Assembly (NCBI GenBank): GCA_964293305.1
Contig: CAXYYO010000017.1
Span: forward strand, 1 to 63,802
DNA length: 63,802 nucleotides
Reading direction: 5' to 3'
DNA from: CALAGJ01 sp964293305
GTDB taxonomy: Bacteria > Bacteroidota > Bacteroidia > Chitinophagales > Chitinophagaceae
Part shown: in pieces, positions 45,956 to 54,155 of the stretch
How positions within the stretch are numbered: the first letter of the stretch is position 1
Layout: the number at the start of each line of letters is the position of its first letter
The notes under the pieces: model-generated
Seen by the model: only the letters and a program-made list of their open reading frames with translations
Told to the model about the DNA's origin: nothing
Databases searched by the model: none
Translations under genes and position numbers: made by a program

Positions 45956-46988
45956 GTATTTGTGGTATAATAATTTTTACGGTAAATATTGACTCATGTT
46001 TTGTGGTTATTACCAGATCGTGTCGGCCACAAAGTAAAAACAATCTGCGCTGAATAGAGCTTAGTCCAAAGCCTGTACCCTGCGATACCTGCTGCTCATC
46101 TACATTAAAAGGATTGCTGATAGATATATGCAGTTCATTAGATGATGCAGCTGCTTCCATATGTATCAATACATTGCCTGTAAGGCTATATAATCCATGC
46201 TTTATGGCATTTTCAACCAAAGGTTGAAGTAATAATGCAGGCAAGAATAGTTGGGTGCAAGATTCCGGAATATCTACTTCAGTCTGAAGCCGATGGCCAA
46301 ACCGAACTTTTTCAATATCAAGATAGAGTTGTATGGTATGTATTTCATCTTGTAAACTATGCCACCGTTTTTCTTCTTTCTTTAAAGTGCTGCGCAAAAA
46401 ATCGCTCAGTTGCTGTATCATATGTCTGGCTTTGTCCGGTTGAGATACGGTTAATGCACTGATAGAATTCAAACTATTAAACAAAAAATGCGGTTGCAAT
46501 TGTTGACGGAGCATATAAAGCTCCGCATCTTTTGCTAACTGAGCTGTTTCTGACTGTTGTGCAATTAATGATTCCTGATCTTTTTTTACATACCAAAGTA
46601 AGGCCCAAAAACCAATACAGGCACTAATCATAAAGCTTTCTATAAATCGTAGGTATCTAAGTGAAGGCAACTGCCATATACTATAATGATCATCACTAAA
46701 AAATAGATGCAACAATAGTGGTTGAGTAATCAAATTGATAATGCCTATAAGGCCACTTAAGATAAGTACATATCCAATTTTTTTTGTTTTTGGCAAATAA
46801 TACTGCATGTTATTTACCATGAGAAAGCAGGTGGAAAAAATCAATACAACACTGATGGAAGCATCAATAAATGCGGGTGCAGCTTGGCCAGATAAATTAT
46901 AGAGTAAAAATCCACGAAGACCCATCCAAACTATTGTGCAAATAATATAAACGTATCTGAAATTTTTATCGGCGGTTATAGATGACAT
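45936..46988 (-). CDS. LytS-like sensor histidine kinase
   Basis: A 350-residue membrane sensor with four N-terminal transmembrane segments (about 10-135) and a His-kinase domain: LRQQLQPHFLFNSLNSI (phosphoacceptor His167), ENAIKHGLY (N box) and a divergent G box (GTGFGLSSIQRRL). It is the partner of the overlapping LytTR regulator. The signal is not predictable from sequence. Confidence 0.94.
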   Translation of the reverse strand: MSSITADKNFRYVYIICTIVWMGLRGFLLYNLSGQAAPAFIDASISVVLIFSTCFLMVNNMQYYLPKTKKIGYVLILSGLIGIINLITQPLLLHLFFSDDHYSIWQLPSLRYLRFIESFMISACIGFWALLWYVKKDQESLIAQQSETAQLAKDAELYMLRQQLQPHFLFNSLNSISALTVSQPDKARHMIQQLSDFLRSTLKKEEKRWHSLQDEIHTIQLYLDIEKVRFGHRLQTEVDIPESCTQLFLPALLLQPLVENAIKHGLYSLTGNVLIHMEAAASSNELHISISNPFNVDEQQVSQGTGFGLSSIQRRLFLLCGRHDLVITTKHESIFTVKIIIPQIHEYYNH

Positions 46989-47104
46989 GTGTTGAACGTT
47001 TATTCAATAATACAAAATGATGAACAGTTTAAGAACGATTAGCATTTGAATAGTACAGTATATTTCTAATAATAGCCAAACTTACACTACATTTTTTATG
47101 ACTG

Positions 47105-47458
47105 CTAATTTGTGAGATTTGCCTGTTGCATTTGTAGTTCTAATAACCTAGCTGCTTGGTGTTTTACAGATTGTTTAAAACTATACATCTCCTTTTCAGA
47201 CACTTGAGAAAATAATTCTACACCATCCTGTTGCTGTTGTATAGGTATAATTTCTGTAACGTCAAGGAACTTCCATTGAAGTGGTTTTGTAAGTGAATCA
47301 GTCGGTTTATCTTCTTCTTTGTGTCCTATTTGTCTTGCCTTGAAAAAAACTTCAAAACTATCAGCGGCTGTTAATAATCTGATTTGTTCGTCAAACTGTT
47401 TGAGTAATTCATTTCCTTGTTTAAGTTGGAAAACCAATTTTACAAGATAAAACTGCAT
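47105..47458 (-). CDS. DUF4288 protein
   Basis: A 117-residue protein of unknown function. MQFYLVKLVFQLKQG, FDEQIRLLTAADSFEVFFKARQIG and WKFLDVTEIIPI match DUF4288. The ATG at 47458 gives the family start; a further in-frame ATG at 47512 would begin 7 bases after the LiaF-like gene. Translational coupling is possible either way. Confidence 0.72.
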   Translation of the reverse strand: MQFYLVKLVFQLKQGNELLKQFDEQIRLLTAADSFEVFFKARQIGHKEEDKPTDSLTKPLQWKFLDVTEIIPIQQQQDGVELFSQVSEKEMYSFKQSVKHQAARLLELQMQQANLTN

Positions 47459-47519
47459 GGTAGAAATTTTATAATAATGAGTCATTGATGAATATTCTGT
47501 TTTGTGATACATTATTTCA

Positions 47520-48269
47520 CTAATAACTTCTAATTTCTACTCCACCAAATAATGCGGTACCTTTTAATATCAATGTTTTATTGTTATCGAGGGTAGGATA
47601 GATTTTGCGTTTATCATCCACACCACCAAAGATGGCGTTTACATCATTTTGTACATTCCAATGTGCAGGCACTACTATTTTTAAACCCCCAAAAGTCATA
47701 GATAAATGGATGGTGGTAGGCTGTTGCATATCGCATTGAGATAAATCAAGCTCTGCACCACCCATAAAACAATCCACATTTCCTCCCTGAAAATTCTTTG
47801 TGGTTAATACTTTTTTTGAACCCCCAAATACGCTGCTGACATCAATGTTATCGGTGTTGTTATAGGTTTCAGAAGTAACTTCAGCATCTTCCGGTTGATT
47901 AGAAAAAAAACGGTTTCTTTTGCCAAATATCCCACGCCTACGGCCACGTGGGTTAAGAATAAACATGATGCCTAAGGCAATGAGAATGATGGGCAAAGTG
48001 AAGCTTCTGAGGTCAATCCAGTTAAACACATCATCCACCAGAAAAATACCGCCGATGAGTACTGGTATAATCCATCCTTTGGATTCAAAATTACTTTTAA
48101 GACCTACAAATAAACCAATTGCTATCAGTAGCATTTCCCAACTTGTAACCCAATCTGGCAGCCAAGGTACAATTCTATCAAGCACCAATACACCACCAAT
48201 ACCTATCAATAATACGCCATTCCAAAAACGATTATCAGACATTTTCTTTTGAATTTGATTTTGTTCCAT
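47520..48269 (-). CDS. LiaF-like transmembrane envelope-stress protein
   Basis: A 249-residue protein with several N-terminal transmembrane segments (about 18-105) and a C-terminal beta-helix-like LiaF domain (about 145-249: VFGGSKKVLTTKNFQGG, FGGLKIVVP, IFGGVDDK, LFGGVEIRSY). In Bacteroidota such proteins are often near LytS/LytTR pairs, as here; function is likely membrane-stress sensing or signalling (inference). Confidence 0.85.
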   Translation of the reverse strand: MEQNQIQKKMSDNRFWNGVLLIGIGGVLVLDRIVPWLPDWVTSWEMLLIAIGLFVGLKSNFESKGWIIPVLIGGIFLVDDVFNWIDLRSFTLPIILIALGIMFILNPRGRRRGIFGKRNRFFSNQPEDAEVTSETYNNTDNIDVSSVFGGSKKVLTTKNFQGGNVDCFMGGAELDLSQCDMQQPTTIHLSMTFGGLKIVVPAHWNVQNDVNAIFGGVDDKRKIYPTLDNNKTLILKGTALFGGVEIRSY

Positions 48270-48295
48270 TTTTAAAAACTTTTAATTGTATCACA

Positions 48296-48303
48296 CAAAA
48301 GTA
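48296..48303 (-). promoter_or_regulatory. LiaF-like gene -7 box
   Basis: Minus strand TACTTTTG, 26 bases before the start. Matches TAnnTTTG; the -33 box was not convincing. Confidence 0.45.
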
Positions 48304-48399
48304 TATACCCTGCAAGGGGAAGAAAAGCCTAAAAAGGTTATCCCTACCAAAAGGTCGGTGAAAGGTGGAAATACATCGGTAAATTACTCCTTCATTGTA

Positions 48400-49212
48400 T
48401 TAAGCACTCACATTGAAATCTCTCAAAGCATCATTAAGACTTGTCTTTAAGTCCGTACTGGCTTTTCGTTTACCTATAATCAGGGCACAGCCCACATTAT
48501 AATTTCCTGCGGGAAATTGTTTGGTATAGCTACCGGGTATTACCACACTGCGTGCAGGTACTATTCCTCTGTATTCAATGGGCGTAGCCCCACTTACATC
48601 TATAATTTTTGTACTTTGTGTAAGCACCACATTAGCGCCAAGTACAGCTTCTTTCTCCACCCTTACACCTTCTACTACAATACAACGGCTACCAATAAAA
48701 CATCCATCTTCAATAATAACCGGGCTGGCTTGCAAAGGCTCAAGCACACCACCAATTCCTACGCCGCCACTTAGGTGCACATGCTTCCCTATTTGCGCAC
48801 AACTGCCTACTGTGGCCCAGGTATCCACCATAGTACCTTCATCTACATAAGCACCAATATTTACATAGCTGGGCATAAGCACAACATTCCTTGCAAGGTA
48901 TGCCCCATATCTTGCCACTGCATGCGGCACTGCTCTTACACCCAATGCCTTATAATTTTTTTTCAGCAACATTTTATCATAAAACTCAAATGGATTGATA
49001 TCCCAAGTTTGCATAGGTTGTATAGCAAAATAAAGCAAGATGGCCTGCTTTACCCACTCATTTACCTGCCACCCGTTTTCAGTAGGAGATGCAGTACGCA
49101 AATTGCCCTTATCTACTTCTTCAATTACTTGATGAATGACTTGCTGATATGCTGCATCCTTTAGTAATTCCCTGTTGCTCCATATTGCTAATACCTGTTG
49201 TTGTAAATCCAT
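48400..49212 (-). CDS. dapD: 2,3,4,5-tetrahydropyridine-2,6-dicarboxylate N-succinyltransferase
   Basis: Succinylates tetrahydrodipicolinate on the route to diaminopimelate and lysine. It has 270 residues with a left-handed beta-helix of hexapeptide repeats: PSYVNIGAYVDEGTMVDTWATVGSCAQIGKHVHLSGG, then EDGCFIGSRCIVVEGVRVEKEAVLGANVVLTQSTKIIDV, and the C-terminal VPARSVVIPGSY. Its product feeds the peptidoglycan and, through lysA, lysine. It is divergent from the glycosyltransferase 9 gene. Confidence 0.96.
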   Translation of the reverse strand: MDLQQQVLAIWSNRELLKDAAYQQVIHQVIEEVDKGNLRTASPTENGWQVNEWVKQAILLYFAIQPMQTWDINPFEFYDKMLLKKNYKALGVRAVPHAVARYGAYLARNVVLMPSYVNIGAYVDEGTMVDTWATVGSCAQIGKHVHLSGGVGIGGVLEPLQASPVIIEDGCFIGSRCIVVEGVRVEKEAVLGANVVLTQSTKIIDVSGATPIEYRGIVPARSVVIPGSYTKQFPAGNYNVGCALIIGKRKASTDLKTSLNDALRDFNVSA

Positions 49213-49228
49213 ATCAACTGTTTTGCAG

Positions 49229-49236
49229 CAAACATA
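49229..49236 (-). promoter_or_regulatory. dapD -7 box
   Basis: Minus strand TATGTTTG, 16 bases before the dapD start, inside the 53-base region shared with the divergent glycosyltransferase promoter. Confidence 0.45.
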
Positions 49237-49252
49237 ATGGATGCACTACTGT

Positions 49253-49260
49253 TATCTTTG
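49253..49260 (+). promoter_or_regulatory. -7 box abutting the glycosyltransferase start
   Basis: TATCTTTG, 5 bases before the TTG start at 49266. Suggests a leaderless mRNA with a TTG start codon; the -33 box is poor. Confidence 0.5.
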
Positions 49261-49265
49261 ACCCG

Positions 49266-50270
49266 TTGAAAAAATTTCTAATTATACAAACTGCATTTAT
49301 TGGTGATGTTATTTTAGCTACACCACTTATAGAAAATTTACATGCTGCATACCCTGATGCACAAATAGATTTTATGCTGCGCAAAGGGAATGAAGCTTTA
49401 CTTACCAACCATCCATTTATTCATCAATTATATATTTGGGATAAAAGAAAAAACAAGTACAAAAATCTTTGGCAAATATTTTCAAAATTAAGAGCCGAAC
49501 ATTATGACGCAGTTATTAATGTGCAACGGTTTTTTGCCACCGGCATCATCACTGCTTTTTCGGGTGCAGCATATACTATTGGATTCTCAAAAAATCCTTT
49601 GAGTGTATTTTTTACAAAACGGATAAAGCATATTATTGGCACAGCCAAAAATCCCCTGCATGAGGTAGAACGCAATCATGGCTTGCTACAAGATTTTATG
49701 GATGAACCGCCATCACCGGTAAGATTGTATCCTTCAGAAAAAGATTTTGCGGATACAGCACCATTCAAATCTAAAACCTATTATACGATATCCCCTGCAT
49801 CAGTATGGTTTACTAAGCAATGGCCAGAAATAAAATGGGTAGAACTAATACATGCATTACCAAAAGATGCATCCATTTATTTACTCGGTGGACCGGATGA
49901 TAAAGCGTTAGCAAACAGTATCATTAGGTTATGCGATAATAAAAACATCGTGAATTTGTGTGGCAGGTTTCATTTATTGGGTTCGGCTGCATTGATGAAG
50001 GATGCTATCATGAATTTTGTAAATGATAGTGCCCCCATGCACTTGGCCAGTAGTATGAATGCCAGGGTTACGGCAGTGTATTGCAGTACCGTACCTTGGT
50101 TTGGTTTTGGACCACGCAGTTCCACACAATTTGTGGCAGAAGTTACAGAAAAACTGCCTTGCAGGCCCTGTGGTTTACATGGCAAAAAAGTCTGCCCACT
50201 AAAACATTTTAATTGTGCTCATCAAATTGATGTACAGGTAATGATGGAAAGAATTGGGCAAAACATTTAA
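49266..50270 (+). CDS. Glycosyltransferase family 9 protein (heptosyltransferase-like)
   Basis: Adds a sugar, probably to lipopolysaccharide core. It has 334 residues. FLIIQTAFIGDVILATPLIENLHAAYP is the conserved N-terminus, GGPDDKALA and FVNDSAPMHLASSMNARVTAVYCSTVPWFGFGP the nucleotide-sugar loop. The first ATG (49149) would overlap dapD on the opposite strand and precede non-homologous residues, so a TTG at 49266 is chosen, immediately after a -7 box. GT9 covers heptosyltransferases; the precise sugar is unknown. Confidence 0.87.
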   Translation: MKKFLIIQTAFIGDVILATPLIENLHAAYPDAQIDFMLRKGNEALLTNHPFIHQLYIWDKRKNKYKNLWQIFSKLRAEHYDAVINVQRFFATGIITAFSGAAYTIGFSKNPLSVFFTKRIKHIIGTAKNPLHEVERNHGLLQDFMDEPPSPVRLYPSEKDFADTAPFKSKTYYTISPASVWFTKQWPEIKWVELIHALPKDASIYLLGGPDDKALANSIIRLCDNKNIVNLCGRFHLLGSAALMKDAIMNFVNDSAPMHLASSMNARVTAVYCSTVPWFGFGPRSSTQFVAEVTEKLPCRPCGLHGKKVCPLKHFNCAHQIDVQVMMERIGQNI

Positions 50271-50352
50271 CTCTAATCGTGGATTTGAAATTTATGACAG
50301 ATTCAGTTGCATCATTTGGCAGCAGGTAAATGGAGGGTACTATTATATTTTA

Positions 50353-50427
50353 TGGTGGTCTCACCAGGAATCGAACCTGGATCTAGAGTTTAGGAAACTC
50401 CTATTCTATCCGTTGAACTATGGGACC
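50353..50427 (-). tRNA. tRNA-Arg (anticodon CCU)
   Basis: Cloverleaf with T arm CAGG-TTCGATT-CCTG, D arm GTTC..GAAT, anticodon loop TTCCTAA giving CCU, which reads AGG. CCA is encoded (3' end ACCA). The acceptor stem has a C-A mismatch at pair 5-68 while six other pairs are standard. It ends the housekeeping part before the gene-poor stretch at 50.4-51.1 kb. Confidence 0.95.
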
Positions 50428-51129
50428 TAAAGGCCGCAAATATATTGTCCATTAAGTTTGCAGCTTACATAAAAAATAAATTTATATGAGATATCTTCTA
50501 TCAATTTGTAGAAAAGTTAGCTGCTTATTTATTTTTTTATTTTTCAATCAAATTGGTTTCACACAAAAAAATACTGCTAATATATAGACGAATCATATTT
50601 GTCTAGTCCTGAAAAAAGCTGACAATTTTTTGTTGTTATAACAGACTTAAATGCATATTTATTGCTAAATCCAATAAAACACTTTCCAATTATTTAATTT
50701 TTACGATGCCTAAGAAAGTTGAAGCAGGCTCAGCCAGGAGGCTGTGTTATATAGCTGCCCTAGCATAGCTTTATTCCTGAGTTTTAGCAAGGCGTTTACA
50801 TCGCTTTTGTAATTGTGGAGAAATTAAGATGCAGTGATTTTTGTATTTAGCATACGACTCCTTCTATCCAGTTTTACAGTAGATAGATGATGAAAAAGCA
50901 CAGCAAAAAACTTAATGTCATAGTGATGAATGTTATTTCAAGGGGAGTGCCTTATAAACAGCCCATTCCATACCTTTTTCATGATCAAAAAAGAAAACAA
51001 AAATTAGTAAACAGAAGTAAAAAATAGATTGCTAAATTTGAAATATTTAATGCTGATTTAGTGATTGTAATTATTTGATTTACAATGGCTATTTTTGAAG
51101 TTTGTAAGAACAAAGAGATAAACTTCACA
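50428..51129. other. Gene-poor accessory region next to tRNA-Arg
   Basis: About 700 bases holding a truncated secreted-protein gene (50486-50587) and, after it, unexplained sequence. A 46-codon ORF at 50887-51027 encodes a basic peptide (MMKKHSKKLNVIVMNV...), which is unrecognised and may not be a gene. I could not prove an insertion-sequence end or att site, although a tRNA 3' end borders the region. Confidence 0.45.
50486..50587 (+). pseudogene. Truncated secreted-protein gene (signal peptide only)
   Basis: A 33-codon ORF encodes a signal-peptide-like N-terminus (a basic start with RKVSCLFIFLFF), then FTQKNTANI and a TAG. The mature protein is missing. The sequence after the stop (from about 50602) does not extend the frame and may be of inserted origin. 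Confidence 0.45.
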
Positions 51130-51816
51130 ATGAAAATAAAAATCACTATATTTACAATGGGGATAATATCAGGAATACTAGGATTTTTTGGATGTAATGG
51201 CCAGACAACATCGACTTTGAAACGAAACAACAAAGTGACATTTCAAGAACAATTTGAGATTTTTAAACAACTAGGTTTTACACTAAACAAAGGCGTTGAC
51301 ACATCAGACATAAACCGTTGGCAAGGAGGTTACAAAGAATTTGAAGACCAGCCTTTTCATTTGTTGTATCAGACATTTGGACAAACTATTGAAAGAGAAC
51401 CTTGGACACCAATTACAAATAAATGTTGGGATTTTGACCTTGAAGCTATTGAGGACCACGGAGCATACATAGACATAATGCAAAACATTTCAAGAATTAC
51501 AAATGGAGAATTAAAATTTGAGAATTTAAAAGATTATGTAGATATAGAGGAAAAAAGGGCGTGGGTTTCATTCATCTGCAATGGAGATAACTATAAATGG
51601 GACTTAAAAGTTGACGATGATTGGGCAGATGGAGATTTGTTTGACAAGGTTCAAGACTTGGCATATAAATACAAAACGAATGGACGATTTACATACTTCA
51701 ATACAGGTGGTCAAGATTTTGTTCTTGGTTTTCATACTAACGAAGACCTTGAACAAATAGTACAAAAAACAAATCTTGAAATTGTATGGTTGAAAGCAGA
51801 AGGACAAATATATTGA
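51130..51816 (+). CDS. Lipoprotein, unknown function, atypical codon use
   Basis: A 228-residue protein with a lipoprotein signal (TIFTMGIISGILGFFGC, Cys at about 22). The mature part has a repeating helix-strand pattern and ends TNLEIVWLKAEGQIY; no family recognised. Compared with neighbours it uses more GAC, AAC and ACA codons. The ATG at 51130 is chosen over 51085 because only it leads directly into the signal peptide. Its isolation near a tRNA and its composition suggest recent acquisition (inference). Confidence 0.72.
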   Translation: MKIKITIFTMGIISGILGFFGCNGQTTSTLKRNNKVTFQEQFEIFKQLGFTLNKGVDTSDINRWQGGYKEFEDQPFHLLYQTFGQTIEREPWTPITNKCWDFDLEAIEDHGAYIDIMQNISRITNGELKFENLKDYVDIEEKRAWVSFICNGDNYKWDLKVDDDWADGDLFDKVQDLAYKYKTNGRFTYFNTGGQDFVLGFHTNEDLEQIVQKTNLEIVWLKAEGQIY

Positions 51817-52110
51817 TTTTTAAAAGTGCATGCCACCAACATTTATCCCAATATCCAAACCATATTCAAAAAAGCAAGTCATTCAACCCACAACTATAAA
51901 TTATGATGCTTCGAAGAAAAAATATTGATAACTAACCGTTATTGATACTCCTGAATTGTTTTTATACTATTTACTGTCAGAAATTTTTTGTTTCCATCAT
52001 ACAAAGATTCGTTGATAAATTGTTGTCATTACCCAAAAGAATCATTGCAATAATGGCCCTTGTACTAAACTATGAAATAGAAATAATCGCCTTACTTATC
52101 TACCTGTAAA

Positions 52111-52135
52111 TCATTGCCCGAAGGGCGAATAAAAA
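52111..52135 (+). repeat. Dispersed hairpin repeat, copy 3
   Basis: GCCC-GAA-GGGC hairpin (52116-52126) flanked by TCATT and GAATAAAAA. These 25 bases recur exactly, inverted, at 54156-54180. Confidence 0.65.
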
Positions 52136-52234
52136 AATTTATTGCTTTCATATAATTTCTAATATTCATATATAGCATCTATTAAATAAAGAGCCAGCAC
52201 ATACAGAAATGCTCTCTGCTAAATGCAAACCAAT

Positions 52235-52242
52235 TAATTTTG
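52235..52242 (+). promoter_or_regulatory. -7 box abutting the radical SAM start
   Basis: TAATTTTG, 4 bases before the ATG at 52247. The -33 region has no clear TTTG. A leaderless mRNA is predicted. Confidence 0.5.
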
Positions 52243-52246
52243 CCAT

Positions 52247-53278
52247 ATGGCATATTTTAATTGGAATGATAGTATCAACTTGTTGTCAAAGCTTACTTGG
52301 CGGAGGATGTTCAATGCCATTAAAGTATATGCCAGCTATCAGTATAGCAAAATACAGGGCAAGCCGGTGCAGTGGGGTATGCCCGTATCCATTTCATTTG
52401 AGCCCACAACCAGTTGCAATCTACGCTGCCCTGAATGTCCTAGTGGGCTTAGAGAGTTTACCCGTCCTACAGGTATGCTCCAAAAAGATTTTTTTTCTGA
52501 AACGATTGACGATATTTATAAGGAGCTTCTATACCTTATTTTTTATTTTCAGGGTGAGCCTTATCTCAATCCAAATTTCCTGGAAATGGTAAAATATGCC
52601 AGCGATAAAGGCATTTACACCGCCACCAGTACAAATGCACATTATTTGACAGATGAAAAAGCGAAGAAAACGGTGGAGAGTGGTTTAGATAGGTTAATCA
52701 TTTCAATAGATGGCACCACGCAAGATGTGTATCAACAATATAGAGTAGGTGGTAAATTAGAAAAAGTATTGGAGGGTGCACGCCATATTGTAAAATGGAA
52801 AAAAGCCCTGAATAGTACAAAACCTTTTGTATTTTTTCAGTTTTTGGTGGTAAAGCCGAATGAACACCAAATAGAAGAAATAAAAAAACTGGCAAAGGAA
52901 ATAGGTGTGGATCAAGTGCGGTTTAAAACAGCACAGGTATATGATTATGAAAATGACCCCAATCAACTTATACCTACACTCAGTAAATATAGCCGATATA
53001 AGAAAAACAAGGATGGAGTTATGGAGATAAAAAGCGGTCTTAATAATTACTGTTGGAAGCTATGGCATGCCAATGTTATTACTTGGGATGGTATTGTGGC
53101 GCCTTGCTGCTTCGATAAAGATGCTATGCACAGGCTAGGCAATCTAAAAAACCAATCTTTCAAACAAATATGGCATAACGATAATTACAAACAGTTTAGA
53201 TCTGAATTGATGAAAAGCCGCAAAAACATTGATATATGTGCCAACTGTAGCGAAGGACTCAGTGTATGGAAGGACTAA
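52247..53278 (+). CDS. Radical SAM/SPASM domain protein
   Basis: Iron-sulfur enzyme of 343 residues. The SAM-binding cluster is CNLRCPEC (Cys57, 61, 64) and the C-terminal SPASM region has further Cys ligands: NYCWKLWH, APCCFD and CANCSEG. Such enzymes modify peptides, make cofactors or act on small molecules; no precursor peptide is found nearby, so the substrate is unknown. An Lrp-type regulator converges on it with 3 bases between the genes. A second ATG-started frame at 52209 is an out-of-frame shadow. Confidence 0.9.
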   Translation: MAYFNWNDSINLLSKLTWRRMFNAIKVYASYQYSKIQGKPVQWGMPVSISFEPTTSCNLRCPECPSGLREFTRPTGMLQKDFFSETIDDIYKELLYLIFYFQGEPYLNPNFLEMVKYASDKGIYTATSTNAHYLTDEKAKKTVESGLDRLIISIDGTTQDVYQQYRVGGKLEKVLEGARHIVKWKKALNSTKPFVFFQFLVVKPNEHQIEEIKKLAKEIGVDQVRFKTAQVYDYENDPNQLIPTLSKYSRYKKNKDGVMEIKSGLNNYCWKLWHANVITWDGIVAPCCFDKDAMHRLGNLKNQSFKQIWHNDNYKQFRSELMKSRKNIDICANCSEGLSVWKD

Positions 53279-53281
53279 AAC

Positions 53282-53776
53282 TTATAAATCGGCAACAATT
53301 AAATCATTTGGCTCAGCCACTTGCACAACCCGGCTAAAACTTTCTTCCAAACAAATAATGGTATCCGTACGCTCTATGCCTTTAATTTTTTGAAGCTCAT
53401 CATGCAGTACTAATTTTAGCTGTGAAATGTCCTTACAAACCACTTCGGCAAACATGCTGTAGTTTCCGGTGCAATAGCTAAGCCTAATGATTTCAGGAAT
53501 TTTTTTAAGCTCCTTAGCCACTGTATCATATAAAGAACTTTTTTCGAGAAAAATACCGATAAATGCTACCACATCATAACCCAATAAACGTAAATCAACA
53601 CCTAACTTATTACCTTTAACCACCCCCAAATCCTGCATTTTTTTAATGCGTACATGTATGGTGCCACCAGACACAAAAAGTTTTTTTCCCAAGTCTGCAT
53701 AAGAAATTTCTGAGCTGGTCATCATTTCCTGAAGGATTTGGAAATCTAATTTATCTAAATTTAATTTTACTGACAT
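53282..53776 (-). CDS. Lrp/AsnC family transcriptional regulator
   Basis: A 164-residue DNA-binding regulator. N-terminal HTH: KLDFQILQEMMTSSEISYADLGKKLFVSGGTIHVRIKKMQDLGVV; C-terminal RAM domain: VVAFIGIFLEKSSLYDTVAKEL and IIRLSYCTGNYSMFAEVVCKD. It starts at MSVKLNLDKLD (53776); an upstream ATG adds a non-homologous tail. It converges on the radical SAM gene and lies head-to-head with the structured RNA, so it may regulate either. Confidence 0.92.
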   Translation of the reverse strand: MSVKLNLDKLDFQILQEMMTSSEISYADLGKKLFVSGGTIHVRIKKMQDLGVVKGNKLGVDLRLLGYDVVAFIGIFLEKSSLYDTVAKELKKIPEIIRLSYCTGNYSMFAEVVCKDISQLKLVLHDELQKIKGIERTDTIICLEESFSRVVQVAEPNDLIVADL

Positions 53777-53923
53777 ATAGCACTTATTATAGAAATTTTT
53801 CAAAAATATGTTTAATTATTTATATAATTTCTATAATTATTAAATATTTATTAAATTATTTTTTTTATTGATATTGTGATTATACCATTGCAATCAGACG
53901 CAAATAAAACAATCTTTTTAATA
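53777..53923. other. Very AT-rich spacer between Lrp gene and structured RNA
   Basis: About 150 bases, mostly A/T. Presumably holds the promoters of both. TACCATTG at 53883-53890 resembles a -7 box; no proper -33 pair was found. Confidence 0.4.
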
Positions 53924-54120
53924 CTGTGGGGTGTTGAAATTTTTGGCAGACATGCCCTCTTGTCTCGGGGGTGGGGATCACATAATAAACACTGCATAAT
54001 GCCGATCCGCAGACGTGTGGACCGACTGGGGTTGACCACCAGCGTGTTGAGGTAGCACCTCAATCTAATAATGTGCAGCGGCTAATTGCCCCGTGGAGGT
54101 TCGAATCCTTCCCCTACAGC
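53924..54120 (+). ncRNA. Unidentified structured RNA with closing stem and tRNA-like 3' end
   Basis: Seen: CTGTGGGG (53924-53931) pairs with CCCCTACAG at 54111-54119 (a 7-8 bp closing stem); the T-arm-like GGAGG-TTCGAAT-CCTTC lies at 54095-54111. Internal hairpins include AGACA/TGTCT (53948-53965), CTGG-GG..CC-A-CCAG (54026-54042) and a 7-bp hairpin (TTGAGGT-AGC-ACCTCAA, 54047-54063) whose inner 7-base loop has T at the U33 position. CGGGG (53966-53970) can also pair with CCCCG (54089-54093). It ends directly before an intrinsic terminator. It is too short for a typical tmRNA and lacks the tmRNA 5' sequence; a 6S-like rod or a tRNA-derived RNA are alternatives. Identity unresolved. Confidence 0.7.
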
Positions 54121-54123
54121 TTT

Positions 54124-54154
54124 ACCCTCTACTTTTTATAGTAGAGGGTTTTTT
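54124..54154 (+). terminator. Terminator of the structured RNA
   Basis: Perfect 10-bp stem (ACCCTCTACT / AGTAGAGGGT), 6-base loop and a run of T. It defines the RNA's 3' end on the plus strand. Confidence 0.9.
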
Positions 54155-54155
54155 A

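Larger units (their letters stand above)
51817..52246. other. Intergenic region before the radical SAM gene
   Basis: About 430 AT-rich bases with no gene. It contains copy 3 of the dispersed hairpin repeat and, at its end, a -7 box for the radical SAM gene. Confidence 0.5.

Noticed and set aside
50600..50950. Insertion sequence beside tRNA-Arg
   Set aside because: A tail-like sequence is suggestive, but I found no transposase, no paired terminal inverted repeats and no target duplication.
52209..52592. Overlapping plus-strand ORF in the radical SAM 5' region
   Set aside because: Out of frame with the radical SAM gene, whose Cys motif and length are intact; the alternative translation has no family resemblance.
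53924..54120. Calling the structured RNA a tmRNA
   Set aside because: The CTAATAATGTG segment and T arm recall the tmRNA 3' end, but the 5' sequence, tag frame with a resume codon and the usual length of 350 or more bases are missing.
53924..54120. Calling the structured RNA an intron-containing tRNA
   Set aside because: There is no cloverleaf with a normal D arm near the 5' end, and the about 95 bases between the 5' acceptor strand and the D-like hairpin are too short for known group I introns.
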